A stretch of DNA of 64,000 nucleotides from Butyricicoccus intestinisimiae (GTDB taxonomy: Bacteria > Bacillota > Clostridia > Oscillospirales > Butyricicoccaceae). The notes under the pieces are model-generated. The model did no database searches. It saw only the letters and a list, made by a program, of their open reading frames with translations, and was not told the DNA's origin. The stretch covers positions 558,001 to 622,000 of the forward strand of contig NZ_JAHLQI010000002.1 in NCBI RefSeq assembly GCF_018918345.1. The letters run 5' to 3'. Each line of letters starts with the position of its first letter. Within the stretch, counting starts at the first letter, position 1. Below are positions 1-8,775 of the stretch, piece by piece. A program made the translations under genes and the position numbers.

Positions 1-901
1 CCACAGACAGTGTGCCCTGTCTGTTTACCGCCCGAAATTGCCCCGGCAGGCTGACCGTGCCGCTCTGCTTATCCGCCAGCGTGCACACCGCCCGAATATG
101 CCTGCGCGTAATTTCCCCCATGGGAACGCCTGCCTGTTCCAGCATGCTGCGCACGCGCCGCGCCTTGAGTGCCTCCGGCATTCGTGCGAGCGGCAGCGTT
201 TCTTCCCGCGCCTGCGCGTCCAGATAAGCATTGTCCTGCCGCACAAGCTGTGCCGCCTCCAATGCGTGTCGCGCCGCACACGGCTCAATGTCGCGCAGCG
301 CCGGAATGACATGATGCCGGATTTTGTTTCGCGTGCAGCTGTCATCCAAATTGGTGGCATCCGTGCACCAGTTCTGCCCGCGTTCGATTAAAAACCGTTC
401 AATTTGCCGCCGTTCCACGGCAATCAACGGGCGGACGATGCTGCCGCGCACAGGCGGGATGCCCGCCAGACCGGCGCTTCCCGTGCCGCGGATCAAATGA
501 AACAGCATGGTTTCCAAATTATCATCCGCCGTGTGTGCGGTTGCAAGATACGGCATCTGCATCCGTTCGGCGCACCGAGCAAAAAAATCATACCGCATTT
601 CCCGCGCCGCGGTCTCTGCGGACAGCTTGCGTTTTTCCGCTTCTGCGAACACATCGCACCGTTCGGACACAAACGGAATGTTGTGTTTTTCGCAAAAATC
701 GCGACAAAACGCCTCATCTGCATCTGCCTGCGTTCCGCGCATGCCGTGGTTGAGATGACAGGCACAAACCTGATACCCCAATTCCTGCAGGCACAGCACC
801 AGACTGACAGAATCCGCACCGCCGGAAAGTCCGCACAGCACGCGCGCGCCGTCCGGCAGCATATGATATTGTCTGATCGTATGACGTACCAGTTGTTTCA
901 T
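1..901 (-). CDS. tilS: tRNA(Ile)-lysidine synthase TilS, C-terminus cut by window edge
   Basis: The enzyme converts C34 of tRNA-Ile(CAU) to lysidine so that it decodes AUA. Translating down from 901 gives MKQLVRHTIRQYHMLPDG, then the PP-loop ATP-pyrophosphatase motif SGGADS (about residues 25-30), and then HLNHGMRG, which is typical of TilS. The frame stays open to base 1, giving 300 residues; the family is usually 430-470, so the C-terminal domains lie outside the window. The start ATG overlaps the dnaB stop in an ATGA (898-901), which suggests translational coupling. This is the last visible gene of the gdpP-rplI-dnaB-tilS run. Confidence 0.93.
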   Translation of the reverse strand, partial: MKQLVRHTIRQYHMLPDGARVLCGLSGGADSVSLVLCLQELGYQVCACHLNHGMRGTQADADEAFCRDFCEKHNIPFVSERCDVFAEAEKRKLSAETAAREMRYDFFARCAERMQMPYLATAHTADDNLETMLFHLIRGTGSAGLAGIPPVRGSIVRPLIAVERRQIERFLIERGQNWCTDATNLDDSCTRNKIRHHVIPALRDIEPCAARHALEAAQLVRQDNAYLDAQAREETLPLARMPEALKARRVRSMLEQAGVPMGEITRRHIRAVCTLADKQSGTVSLPGQFRAVNRQGTLSV

Positions 902-2232
902 TCGTGCCTTCGATCCTGATTATAGAATGTGGTGTACTGACCGATCCACTGCAAAAATACAGAGCCGGTCGCGCCGTGTCGGTTTTTGGCAATGATGACT
1001 TCGGCGTTGTTTTTTTCCTCGCTCTCGTCATCATAGTAATCATCGCGGTAGATAAACAGAACAATGTCTGCATCCTGCTCAATCGCGCCGGATTCTCGCA
1101 GGTCGGACAGCATCGGCCGCTTGTCCTCACGCTTTTCCACCGCACGCGACAGCTGCGACAGACAGATGACCGGAACATTGAGCTCCTTTGCCATAATCTT
1201 CATCGCACGCGAGATTTCGCCAATCTCATTGACGCGGCTCTCATTGCGTTTGCCCGACTGCATCAGCTGCAAATAGTCAATACAGATCAGACCCAAATTG
1301 TCACCCAGACGGCGGCACTTTGCCTTGATTTCCGCGACGGTAATTGCCGGATTGTCATCGACATAAATGTGCGTCTTTGCCAGCACATTGGCCGCACGCG
1401 CCATTTTTGTCCAATCCTCCGGCTCCAAATCACCGGTTTTGAGCTTTTGCGAGTCGATAACGGCTTCCTGCGACAGCAGGCGGGACGCCAGCTGATCTTT
1501 GCTCATTTCGAGCTGGAACAGCACGACGTCTTTATTCGTATGCTTTGCCGCATACAGCGCGACATTGAGGGCGAACGCCGTCTTGCCCATACCCGGACGA
1601 GCCGCAATCAAAATCAGATCGGATTTGTTCAAACCCGTCAGCCGTCTGTCCAGATCATGGAAGCCGGTCGGCAGACCGGGCAGACCGCTCTCGCTCTGCG
1701 ACAGCTCATCCAGCCGATTATACACATCCATGATGATGCTTTTAATCGGAGACAAGCCCTGTACCTCTCGGCCATGCCGCACGGCATAGATTTTTTGCTC
1801 GGCAACTTCCGCGATGTCACTCGCTTCTCCGGCGCCCTCATAGGCGATAGCCTGAATATCTGCGCCTGCCGCTGCAATTTCACGCAGCATGCTCTTGTCT
1901 CGAATGATGTGCGCGTATTCGCGCACACCGGCAGCTGTCGGCGTGACATCCATCAGCTGTGCCAGATACGCTCTGCCGCCCGCATCATCATACAGACCGT
2001 TCATCTTGAGCTCATTGAGCACAGTCACCGCATCAATGCGGACGGAGTCCGTGAACATGGAGAAAATCGTCTCAAAAATGCGGCGGTTTTCCTCCGCATA
2101 AAAGTCCTCCGGCCGCAGCAACTCAATAACCTCTGGAATACACGATGGGTCGATCAGCATAGATCCAATGACCGCTTGTTCCGCTTCTACCGCCTGCGGC
2201 AGCTGCCGCGACAGCAGTTCATCCATCGCCAT
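898..2232 (-). CDS. dnaB: Replicative DNA helicase DnaB
   Basis: Hexameric helicase that unwinds DNA at the replication fork. An N-terminal helical domain (about 10-110) is followed by a RecA-like motor with Walker A GMGKT (near 210), a Walker B-like segment LICIDYLQLM and a C-terminal KNRHGATG arginine-finger region. The length of 444 aa is normal and there is no intein. The start at 2232 (MAMDELL) was chosen because AAAGGAG sits about 8 nt upstream; the longer open frame adds 15 residues that lack a ribosome site. It follows rplI, and its stop overlaps the tilS start. The gdpP-rplI-dnaB order is widely conserved in Firmicutes. Confidence 0.97.
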   Translation of the reverse strand: MAMDELLSRQLPQAVEAEQAVIGSMLIDPSCIPEVIELLRPEDFYAEENRRIFETIFSMFTDSVRIDAVTVLNELKMNGLYDDAGGRAYLAQLMDVTPTAAGVREYAHIIRDKSMLREIAAAGADIQAIAYEGAGEASDIAEVAEQKIYAVRHGREVQGLSPIKSIIMDVYNRLDELSQSESGLPGLPTGFHDLDRRLTGLNKSDLILIAARPGMGKTAFALNVALYAAKHTNKDVVLFQLEMSKDQLASRLLSQEAVIDSQKLKTGDLEPEDWTKMARAANVLAKTHIYVDDNPAITVAEIKAKCRRLGDNLGLICIDYLQLMQSGKRNESRVNEIGEISRAMKIMAKELNVPVICLSQLSRAVEKREDKRPMLSDLRESGAIEQDADIVLFIYRDDYYDDESEEKNNAEVIIAKNRHGATGSVFLQWIGQYTTFYNQDRRHE

Positions 2233-2260
2233 GCTTCTTCGCTCCTTTTGTGAAAGATGA

Positions 2261-2287
2261 AAAATCCACCTCCCCAATCGGGGAGGT
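2261..2287 (-). terminator. Hairpin between rplI and dnaB
   Basis: The 8-bp perfect stem ACCTCCCC/GGGGAGGT (2268-2275 with 2280-2287) has a 4-nt loop and is followed on the minus strand by GGATTTTTC. It lies just after the rplI stop and overlaps the region before the dnaB ribosome site. It is probably a partial terminator or attenuator that lowers dnaB relative to rplI. The short U-run means read-through is likely. Confidence 0.5.
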
Positions 2288-2295
2288 TGGATGCG

Positions 2296-2745
2296 TTACT
2301 CTACTTCGGTTACCTGAACCTTCAGCTTGCCGACAACTTCCGGATACAGCTTGACCTTCAGCTCATATGTGCCAAAGCTCTTAATCGCCTCGTCCATGAC
2401 AATCTTGTTCTTGCTGATTTCAATGCCATGCTCCTTCTTGAGCTGGCTTGCAATTTCCTTGCTGGTGACGGAGCCAAAGATACGGCCGCTGGTGCCGCCC
2501 TTTGCAGTCAGATGCACCATGATAGACTCGAACTTCTTTGCGTTCTCCTCTGCCTCTGCGCGCTCAACGGCCTGACGATGCTTTTTGGATTCCTCCGCCT
2601 GCTTCATCTGGTTTACGTTGTCTGCGGTAGCCGGAACAGCCAGCTTGCGCGGCAGAAGGAAGTTTCTGCCATATCCCTCAGAGACCTCTACGAGCTGTCC
2701 CTTTTTACCCTGACCCTTTACGTCCTGCTGTAAAATAACTTTCAT
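2296..2745 (-). CDS. rplI: 50S ribosomal protein L9
   Basis: Large-subunit protein that binds 23S rRNA near the base of the L1 stalk. The start at 2745 (MKVILQQDVKGQGKKGQ) follows GGAGG at 8 nt and gives 149 aa, the usual L9 length. The sequence shows the conserved N-terminal signature with EGYGRNFLLPRKLA, a central helix rich in K/E/A, and a C-terminal domain ending VQVTEVE. It lies 27 bp after the gdpP stop and is in the same operon as gdpP and dnaB. Confidence 0.97.
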   Translation of the reverse strand: MKVILQQDVKGQGKKGQLVEVSEGYGRNFLLPRKLAVPATADNVNQMKQAEESKKHRQAVERAEAEENAKKFESIMVHLTAKGGTSGRIFGSVTSKEIASQLKKEHGIEISKNKIVMDEAIKSFGTYELKVKLYPEVVGKLKVQVTEVE

Positions 2746-2772
2746 ATCAAAAACCTCCAATTGTTGGTATTG

Positions 2773-4773
2773 TTATTCGTCTTCCTGTGCGTTTTGATCC
2801 AAGTACGCTTCAATCGCCTTCATGATCTGTTCTTTTGCCTTGAGCCAGTCGGTATTCTGCAGCTGTGCACCGGCTGCCGTCAGGCTGCCGCCGCCGCCAA
2901 GCATCTCTGTGAGCACCTGAACATTGACCGCGCCCATCGAGCGCGCAGACACGACAATGTCCTCTCCAATAGGAAATGCCACAATGCTGGCGCGCACGCC
3001 AATGATGTTGAGCAGCTCATCCGCCGCCTGTGCCGCCGTCGGTCGGGTGACCGGAAAGTCTGCCACAGCAACGACAATGCCGCCCGGCGCATTTTCCGCA
3101 CAGGAAATCACGCGCTCGCGCTGCATATAATCCTGAAACGAATTTTGGAACAGGCGCTTCACCGCGATCATATCCGCACCGGCGCGGCGCAGATATGCCG
3201 CCGCCTCAAAGGTGCGCACGCCCGCCTTGATGGAAAAGCCCTTGGTGTCCAGATAAATACCCGCCAGCAAGCTTTCCGCCTCTACGCGGCTGATTGTCTG
3301 ATTGGGTACCATATATTGCAGCAGCTCACTGACCAGCTCACTGGCAGAGGACGCCGACGGTTCATGCATATTGACGGCGCAGTTTTCAATATAATCTGCG
3401 GCACGTCTGTGGTGGTCGATGACAGCGACCTTACGGAATCGGGACAGCAGCTCCGGCGCATCGACAAAGTCCGGCCGGTTGGTGTCTACGACAACCATCA
3501 GGCTGTTGCCGTCAATCAGCTCCGCAGCCTGTTCCGGCTCGATAAACACGTCGTCATAGTCGCCGCTCGCCTCTACGCGCTCCAGCAGCGGCTGGGCAAG
3601 CGTCTGCGCGCGGTGCAGAACCACGTGCACCTGTTTTCCTCTGCTGCGCGCCGCGCAAACGACACCGACAGCGGCGCCCAGCGCGTCAATATCCGTGTGA
3701 TGATGTCCCATGACGAACACCTGCGAGGAATCGCGCATGAGCTGACCCAGCGCATTTGCCATGACACGGGATTTCACCTTCGTGCGCTTTTCGACCTCCT
3801 TGGCGCAGCCGCCAAAGAACTCAAAGGCATAGCGGTTTTTGATGACCGTCTGGTCACCGCCGCGGCTCAGCGCCATATCCAGTGCGAGCTGTGCAAACTC
3901 GTACTTTTCCTGCAGCGTCTTGCCGTCCCGCCCGATGCCAATCGACAGCGTTGCATTGATGCCTTCGCGCGACACAATCGAGCGCACGGTATCCAAAACA
4001 GAAAACTTATCCTGCGTGATTTGCGCCAAATTTCGTTCTTCCATCACGAAAATATATTTATCGCGGTCATATTTTCGCAAAACACCCTGAATGTCCTTTG
4101 CCCACTCGCCGATGCGGTTATCCACAGAGGCGAGCATGGTTGCCTTTTCCGAGTCGTTTGCGTTTTTGACCAGTTCCTCGTAATTGTCAATGGACACAAT
4201 GGCGACGACCGGACGGGATTCGTCATACTCCTGCCGCAGCGAAACCAACTCGGTGCAGTCCAGCCAGTACAGCGTCATCAGCACGCTGGTGCTGCCGTCC
4301 ATCGGACGCACGCGCGAGCCAATCACCATGTAATACTTATCGCCGATTTTGACCTCGGACGGATACACGGATTTATCATCTACCAGCCACGACGTATCAA
4401 ATCCCGGAATAATATCCTCCAGCGTCTGTTCAAACATGCTGTCGTGCATGTCATACACCGAATGAAATTGCTCATTACACCAGATAATTTGTCCGTTTCC
4501 GATCATACAAACCGTAATCGGCAGCGGGATGTCAATAAAGTTCTGTCTCGTCTCATTGTCGGTTCCGCCGGACAGAGCCTCCAAATACTGCAGCACCTCC
4601 TGATTGCGGCGCCGCATGGTTACAACATAATAGATATACAAAGCGGCACAGACTGCCATCTCAAACAAGGCCAGAAACAGAGAAAAAAAAGCGCTCACAC
4701 AGGCGAACACCAAGAACACGATAAAATACATACCGAATCCCGGCTCCAGAATTCTGGCCAATCGCTTATCCAA
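2773..4773 (-). CDS. gdpP: Cyclic-di-AMP phosphodiesterase GdpP (TTG start)
   Basis: Membrane-bound enzyme that hydrolyses c-di-AMP to pApA and so controls osmolyte transport and wall stress. Two N-terminal transmembrane segments (about 18-55) precede a PAS-like domain (about 75-170), a degenerate GGDEF domain and a C-terminal DHH/DHHA1 unit. The DHH part has MGHHHTDIDALG and VIDHHRRAADY, and there is a glycine-rich GGGGSLTAAGA near the end. A TTG start at 4773 (MDKRLARILEPGFGMYF) is preferred: AGGAGG lies 9 nt upstream and the length becomes 666 aa, normal for the family. The upstream open frame to 4875 lies inside the promoter region. Confidence 0.95.
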   Translation of the reverse strand: MDKRLARILEPGFGMYFIVFLVFACVSAFFSLFLALFEMAVCAALYIYYVVTMRRRNQEVLQYLEALSGGTDNETRQNFIDIPLPITVCMIGNGQIIWCNEQFHSVYDMHDSMFEQTLEDIIPGFDTSWLVDDKSVYPSEVKIGDKYYMVIGSRVRPMDGSTSVLMTLYWLDCTELVSLRQEYDESRPVVAIVSIDNYEELVKNANDSEKATMLASVDNRIGEWAKDIQGVLRKYDRDKYIFVMEERNLAQITQDKFSVLDTVRSIVSREGINATLSIGIGRDGKTLQEKYEFAQLALDMALSRGGDQTVIKNRYAFEFFGGCAKEVEKRTKVKSRVMANALGQLMRDSSQVFVMGHHHTDIDALGAAVGVVCAARSRGKQVHVVLHRAQTLAQPLLERVEASGDYDDVFIEPEQAAELIDGNSLMVVVDTNRPDFVDAPELLSRFRKVAVIDHHRRAADYIENCAVNMHEPSASSASELVSELLQYMVPNQTISRVEAESLLAGIYLDTKGFSIKAGVRTFEAAAYLRRAGADMIAVKRLFQNSFQDYMQRERVISCAENAPGGIVVAVADFPVTRPTAAQAADELLNIIGVRASIVAFPIGEDIVVSARSMGAVNVQVLTEMLGGGGSLTAAGAQLQNTDWLKAKEQIMKAIEAYLDQNAQEDE

Positions 4774-4846
4774 AACGTACAGCCTCCTTTCCGGTTTCTC
4801 GTCAATCGAAAAACCATGATGACACACTGCCACCAATACATACTGC

Positions 4847-4875
4847 ATTATAGCAAAACGCGCCCCATATTGCAA
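4847..4875 (-). promoter_or_regulatory. Sigma-A type promoter of the gdpP-rplI-dnaB-tilS operon
   Basis: On the minus strand TTGCAA (4870-4875) and TATAAT (4847-4852) are separated by 17 bp. The expected start near 4840 leaves a leader of about 65 nt before the TTG start of gdpP. Confidence 0.75.
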
Positions 4876-4900
4876 TCATCCTGTGTAAATTTAACGATAA

Positions 4901-4934
4901 GAAAAGTGCAGGAAAGCCATCAGTTTCCCTGCAC
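4901..4934 (-). terminator. Terminator of the acyltransferase transcript
   Basis: On the minus strand GTGCAGGGAAA pairs with TTTCCTGCAC (one bulged base) and is followed by TTTTCTT. The hairpin overlaps the stop codon region of the acyltransferase gene and separates it from the gdpP promoter. Confidence 0.7.
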
Positions 4935-6014
4935 CGTCTTGGTTTCTTCGGTTTTTTCCTGTTTTTTTGCCGCGTGAAACAGCCACAGCTTCATCTGTTC
5001 GATAAACGCATCATACGTGCGCACAACCGGCGGCGCACTGAGCAGCCACGAAATGACAAACGAATACAACACGAGCACTATCAGCTGCAGCACGCCGCCC
5101 ACAAGCTTTCCGGGATATTTGATGTGCGCGAATGCCGGAACAAACCAGTTGATAATCTTACAGACAAAGCCCCAATGACCGACCATCCACAGCATCGGAA
5201 ACGCGTGCAGCATATACACGGTCATGCTGCCCTTTCCGATACTCGTGAGCAAGCCGCGCCGCGCATGCACGATGCGCAGCAGAAAAATGCCGAGCAGCGG
5301 CGCCGCGATATACATCGCAAGCCGAAATTCCATGCCCGCCCACGGCGTAAGCCCCTGTCTGGCATACGAATTGACGAGCTGGAAGGGATGGCTGGAGCCT
5401 TTTCGAACCGGCAGCACATCCGTCATCCACAGCGCCAGAAACGCACCGGCAGCCGCACCGATCCACGCAACCGGCAGCGGAAGCTTTCGTATGCGCCGCA
5501 TGTGCGCGGGCGTGCAAAAATAGCCGAGCAGATAAAACGGCAAAAAACAAATCGTTCGCGACAGCGACAAATCGCGCCCGATGAACGGATCTCCGCCCGC
5601 CAGCAAAGCGACAGCCAGCGAGATGGGCAGCAGCCAGCGAATACGCAGCAGTTCCGGCATGAGCACGCGGATGATGAGCAGCGTCAGCAAAAACCAATAC
5701 ATATTGAGCGGCCGAAGCAGCACATACTGCATCCCCGGCTCCTGTTCCGCGCGCACGAGATAATACAGCGTATTAAACAGCAAAAACGGAAGGAGATATT
5801 CTGCCCACGCGGCATCCCGCCGCTTTTCCGCATGTTTGCCAAAATATCCGCACAGGAACAAAAACAGCGGCATCTGCACGGCGAGCACGATTGTCCGGAT
5901 CGTGAACAGCAGCGGCGTTTTCTGTCCCAGCATATCATATAGATGTACATATACCACACTGATGATGAGCAATCCCTTTAAATTGTCCAGTGCGGCATCT
6001 CTTCCCCTTGTCAA
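4920..6014 (-). CDS. Acyltransferase family 3 integral membrane protein (TTG start)
   Basis: A 364-residue protein with about ten hydrophobic segments that resembles the Acyl_transf_3 / fucose 4-O-acetylase-like group. These proteins move acyl groups onto sugars of surface glycans. The N-terminal RDAALDNLKGLLIISVVYVH, with its conserved early Asp and later His, and VYMLHAFPMLW near the C-terminus fit the family. The TTG start at 6014 has AGGAGG 6-7 nt upstream. It lies 11 bp downstream of the AI-2E transporter gene and is probably co-transcribed with it. The substrate cannot be predicted. Confidence 0.8.
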   Translation of the reverse strand: MTRGRDAALDNLKGLLIISVVYVHLYDMLGQKTPLLFTIRTIVLAVQMPLFLFLCGYFGKHAEKRRDAAWAEYLLPFLLFNTLYYLVRAEQEPGMQYVLLRPLNMYWFLLTLLIIRVLMPELLRIRWLLPISLAVALLAGGDPFIGRDLSLSRTICFLPFYLLGYFCTPAHMRRIRKLPLPVAWIGAAAGAFLALWMTDVLPVRKGSSHPFQLVNSYARQGLTPWAGMEFRLAMYIAAPLLGIFLLRIVHARRGLLTSIGKGSMTVYMLHAFPMLWMVGHWGFVCKIINWFVPAFAHIKYPGKLVGGVLQLIVLVLYSFVISWLLSAPPVVRTYDAFIEQMKLWLFHAAKKQEKTEETKTVQGN

Positions 6015-6025
6015 ACCGATTCCTC

Positions 6026-7357
6026 CTACTCGTCCTGTGTCTCGTCTCCTGTGTCATCGGACGCAGATTCGTCTGATTTCTCGGATTTCTCAGAGGATTT
6101 CTGTTTGTTTTTCTCCGTGCGCACAGGTAAACGAACCGGATTGCCCTGTTCATCAATGGACGCCAGCCATGCATAATCGGTTGCCTGTACCGGCAGATTT
6201 TTCTGCCGCAGGCTGCGCGTGATGATATCGCTCAAAATGTGCTTGATGACGGCAAACAGCGGCACGCCGAGCAGCATGCCGACAAAGCCGAACAGGCCGC
6301 CGAACAGCAGGATGGAAAACAGCACCCAGAAGCTGGACAGACCGGTGGAGTTGCCTAAAATCTTCGGACCAAGAATATTGCCGTCAAACTGCTGCAGCAG
6401 CAGGACAAAGACCAAAAAGTACAGCGACTGCAGCGGAGACACGATAAAGATGATGATAAACGACGGAATCGCACCAATAAACGGACCAAAGAACGGGATG
6501 ACATTGGTTACACCGATAATGACGCTGACCAGCATCGCAAACGGCATATCCATCACGTTGAGAATAACTACGGAAATCAGAAAGATAATAAACGAGTCGA
6601 GCAGCTTGCCTGTGATAAATCCGGTAAATGCCTGATTGGCAAATCTGCCGTACTCCACAATGACATTGCCCCATTTCTTGCCCAACACCGCATAAATGCA
6701 GCGAATAATCTGTCGGATAAAATTCTCTTTGCCCGCCAGCAGATAAATCGCAACGATGATGCCGATAAAAATATTCTTGAACACAGTTACCGTATTCATG
6801 ACGCCGGCGGAAACATAGCCCAGCGTGTCTACGGACGGTGTGAACGAATTCTGAACGAATTCTTCGATGTAGCTGACCGCCTGCGCATAGGCGTTCATGA
6901 CGGTTTCCTCGCCGCTCGGATAATACTGTACGACGAGATCCTGCACCGTGCGCGACAGGTGCATCATATTGCTCGGCAGCGTTGCCGCCAGACCCGCCAC
7001 GCTGGAAATCAGCTGCGGAACAATCAGCGCCAGCAGACCGCCGATAATCGCCGCCGCGCCGAGAAATGTCGTGAGCATCGCAAAGATGCCCGCGCAGCGC
7101 ACCGCCTTTCGGCTGCGCCAATGAAACGTGTGTGCGAGCAGGCGCATATATTTGTGCCGCAGCCAGTCATACGGCGCGGACAGCACGTAGGCGATGCCGA
7201 TACCGATAATAACAGGCATCAGAATATTAACCAGCTTGCCGATGCCGGCCGCCAGTCCGTTGAACTTAAAAATACAGAAGAAAATAGCAATCGTCACGGC
7301 GCCGGTTATAATAATCGTCGCGCCCCAGCCGATGTATTTTTGCATTGCCTTTTTCAC
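6026..7357 (-). CDS. AI-2E family transporter (GTG start)
   Basis: Membrane permease of the AI-2E/UPF0118 family (PF01594), 443 aa with about eight transmembrane segments. Characteristic pieces are the hydrophobic N-terminus, the NVIPFFGPFIGAIPS motif and FDGNILGPKILGNSTGLS in the second half. Members export or import small molecules, or act as Na+/H+ antiporters; the name does not establish AI-2 as substrate. The C-terminus is a charged, Ser/Lys/Glu/Asp-rich cytoplasmic tail of about 40 residues. The GTG start at 7357 has AAAGGAG 7 nt upstream. Confidence 0.88.
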   Translation of the reverse strand: MKKAMQKYIGWGATIIITGAVTIAIFFCIFKFNGLAAGIGKLVNILMPVIIGIGIAYVLSAPYDWLRHKYMRLLAHTFHWRSRKAVRCAGIFAMLTTFLGAAAIIGGLLALIVPQLISSVAGLAATLPSNMMHLSRTVQDLVVQYYPSGEETVMNAYAQAVSYIEEFVQNSFTPSVDTLGYVSAGVMNTVTVFKNIFIGIIVAIYLLAGKENFIRQIIRCIYAVLGKKWGNVIVEYGRFANQAFTGFITGKLLDSFIIFLISVVILNVMDMPFAMLVSVIIGVTNVIPFFGPFIGAIPSFIIIFIVSPLQSLYFLVFVLLLQQFDGNILGPKILGNSTGLSSFWVLFSILLFGGLFGFVGMLLGVPLFAVIKHILSDIITRSLRQKNLPVQATDYAWLASIDEQGNPVRLPVRTEKNKQKSSEKSEKSDESASDDTGDETQDE

Positions 7358-7398
7358 GGGAAAACTCCTTTCGGTTCCGGTTTTTCAACCATTCTTAT

Positions 7399-7425
7399 AT
7401 TGTAGCAAATTTTTCATGAAGTCAA
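7399..7425 (-). promoter_or_regulatory. Possible promoter for the AI-2E transporter gene
   Basis: The minus strand carries TTGACT (7420-7425) and TACAAT (7399-7404), but only 15 bp apart, shorter than the preferred 17. Both hexamers are good, and the site is about 40 bp upstream of the GTG start. Confidence 0.45.
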
Positions 7426-7530
7426 CGGACAATGAAGATATTTTAACAAAAAATTTCCACGTGCGCGGGCACTGCGTGCTTTCGTATAATCCGCAAAATA
7501 AATTTTTTGTGATTTTGTGCACAATTTCCA

Positions 7531-7559
7531 TTGCTTTTGGACTGACGTCCGCCTATACT
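7531..7559 (+). promoter_or_regulatory. Promoter of the T-box/porCDAB operon
   Basis: TTGCTT (7531-7536) and TATACT (7554-7559) lie 17 bp apart, directly upstream of the T-box leader. The preceding 7430-7530 is AT-rich with no gene recognised. Confidence 0.65.
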
Positions 7560-7565
7560 AAAAGA

Positions 7566-7830
7566 GTCAATGAAATATCCTGATCGAAAGACAGCGATGG
7601 AGACAGTACGTCTGTATGGAACTTCACAGCGAATCGGGGACAGTGCAAGCCCGACACCAGTACATGCAGTCCGAATATCACTCCGGAGTCGCAGACCGAA
7701 CCAATGATACAGTTCTAGTAGGTTTATGCCGGTTTTCCCCGTTATCGGAAGCGCATATGTCAGTATGCAGTAACAGGTGGTATAACGAAGCAAATATGCT
7801 CTCGTCCTTTTACGGATGAGAGCTTTTTTT
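7566..7830 (+). promoter_or_regulatory. T-box riboswitch, probable Ile (AUC) specifier
   Basis: A tRNA-sensing leader. Stem I closes with GCGA-GGAG (about 7594-7602) against CTCC-TCGC (7681-7692). It contains the AGTA motif (7605-7608), a distal loop with GTGCAAG, and on the 3' side GAA-T-ATC-A, which puts the specifier ATC at 7677-7679 (isoleucine). The T-box proper, AACAGGTGGTATAACGAAG (7772-7790), carries TGGT at 7778-7781 to pair with the tRNA end ACCA; the fourth base matches an A73 discriminator, as tRNA-Ile has. GCATAT (about 7753-7758) can pair with ATATGC (7794-7799) as antiterminator. It controls the porCDAB genes. The specifier reading is by pattern; TAT or TCA are the out-of-register alternatives. 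Confidence 0.85.
7798..7830 (+). terminator. T-box-controlled intrinsic terminator
   Basis: GCTCTCGTCC (7798-7807) pairs over all ten positions (one G-U) with GGATGAGAGC (7814-7823) and is followed by seven T. It overlaps the 3' arm of the proposed antiterminator, so the two structures exclude each other. Confidence 0.88.
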
Positions 7831-7894
7831 ATTTCTTATTGGAAATCAATTTACGAAATTCTTTCGCTGAACACGATGGATGGAGGAGTTACAC

Positions 7895-8473
7895 ATGAAA
7901 GATATTGTCGAGATCCGCTGGCACGGCCGCGGCGGACAGGGCGCAAAAACCGCCTGTCTCCTGCTCGCAGATGCCGCATTCAGCTCTGGCAAATATGTAC
8001 AGGGTTTTCCGGAGTATGGTCCGGAGCGCATGGGCGCACCGATCACTGCGTACAACCGCATCAGCGACACCCGCTGCACCGTACATTCCAACATTTATGA
8101 TCCGGACTATGTCGTTGTCGTAGACGAGAGCCTGATTGAAACCGTTGACGTGCTCAAGGGTCTCAACCCGAAGGGTGCAATTATCGTCAACACCCCCAAG
8201 ACACCGGCTGAAATCCGCAAGGAGCTGGGTCACTACGAGGGCCGCGTCTGCACCATCGATGCACGCCGCATCTCGGAAGAAGTTTTGGGCAAAAACTTCC
8301 CGAACACCCCGATGCTGGCTGCCACCGTCAAGGTTTCCGGCGTTGTCGATCCGGAACAGTTTGTTACCAACATGGAAGCATCGTTTAAACACAAGTTTGC
8401 GACCAAGCCGCAGGTCATCGCAGGCAACATGACCGTGCTTACCCAGTCTATGGAAGAGGTGCAAGAAGGATGA
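7895..8473 (+). CDS. porC: 2-oxoacid:ferredoxin oxidoreductase, gamma subunit
   Basis: Gamma subunit (192 aa) of a heterotetrameric pyruvate/2-oxoacid:ferredoxin oxidoreductase. It shows the hallmark IRWHGRGGQGAKTA near the N-terminus and FPEYGPERMGAPI. The start at 7895 (MKDIVEI) follows GGAGGAG at 6 nt; an upstream in-frame ATG at 7880 lies within the ribosome site. The stop overlaps the delta-subunit ATG (ATGA, 8470-8473). The gene order gamma-delta-alpha-beta is that of porCDAB/vorCDAB operons in Thermotoga and archaea. The symbol por is by family; see the beta entry for the substrate question. Confidence 0.9.
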   Translation: MKDIVEIRWHGRGGQGAKTACLLLADAAFSSGKYVQGFPEYGPERMGAPITAYNRISDTRCTVHSNIYDPDYVVVVDESLIETVDVLKGLNPKGAIIVNTPKTPAEIRKELGHYEGRVCTIDARRISEEVLGKNFPNTPMLAATVKVSGVVDPEQFVTNMEASFKHKFATKPQVIAGNMTVLTQSMEEVQEG

Positions 8474-8772
8474 TTCACGCGAAAGATATTAACGAACAGT
8501 CCAAGTGGCAGGAGCTGACCCCTGGCTGTGAAATTTACGAGCCGGCAACGGCGTCTATGACCATCACCGGCGAATGGCGCACGATGGTGCCGAAGTGGGA
8601 TGCCACCAAGTGCAAGCAGTGTCTGCTGTGCGCACCGTACTGTCCGGATTCCTCGATTCCGGTTGTCGGCGGCAAGCGTCAGGACTTTGATTTTGACCAC
8701 TGTAAGGGATGCGGCATCTGCTATAAAGTATGTCCGTTCCAGGCGATTTCTTTTGGAAAGGAGGAGAAGTAA
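8470..8772 (+). CDS. porD: 2-oxoacid:ferredoxin oxidoreductase, delta (2[4Fe-4S]) subunit
   Basis: A 100-residue ferredoxin-like subunit that passes electrons from the ThDP site to external ferredoxin. Two complete cluster motifs are visible, CKQCLLCAPYCP (about 53-64) and CKGCGICYKVCP (about 78-89). The start overlaps porC by 4 bp and the stop is 3 bp before porA, so the four genes are tightly coupled. Confidence 0.92.
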   Translation: MIHAKDINEQSKWQELTPGCEIYEPATASMTITGEWRTMVPKWDATKCKQCLLCAPYCPDSSIPVVGGKRQDFDFDHCKGCGICYKVCPFQAISFGKEEK

Positions 8773-8775
8773 TCC

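Noticed and set aside
904-2253. Long plus-strand ORF opposite dnaB (449 aa)
   Set aside because: Its translation has no recognisable motif and lies antisense to a clear dnaB with ribosome site and full motifs. It is a codon-usage shadow.
2761-4977. Long plus-strand ORF opposite gdpP (738 aa)
   Set aside because: No motif, His/Arg-rich random composition, and antisense to gdpP over its full length.
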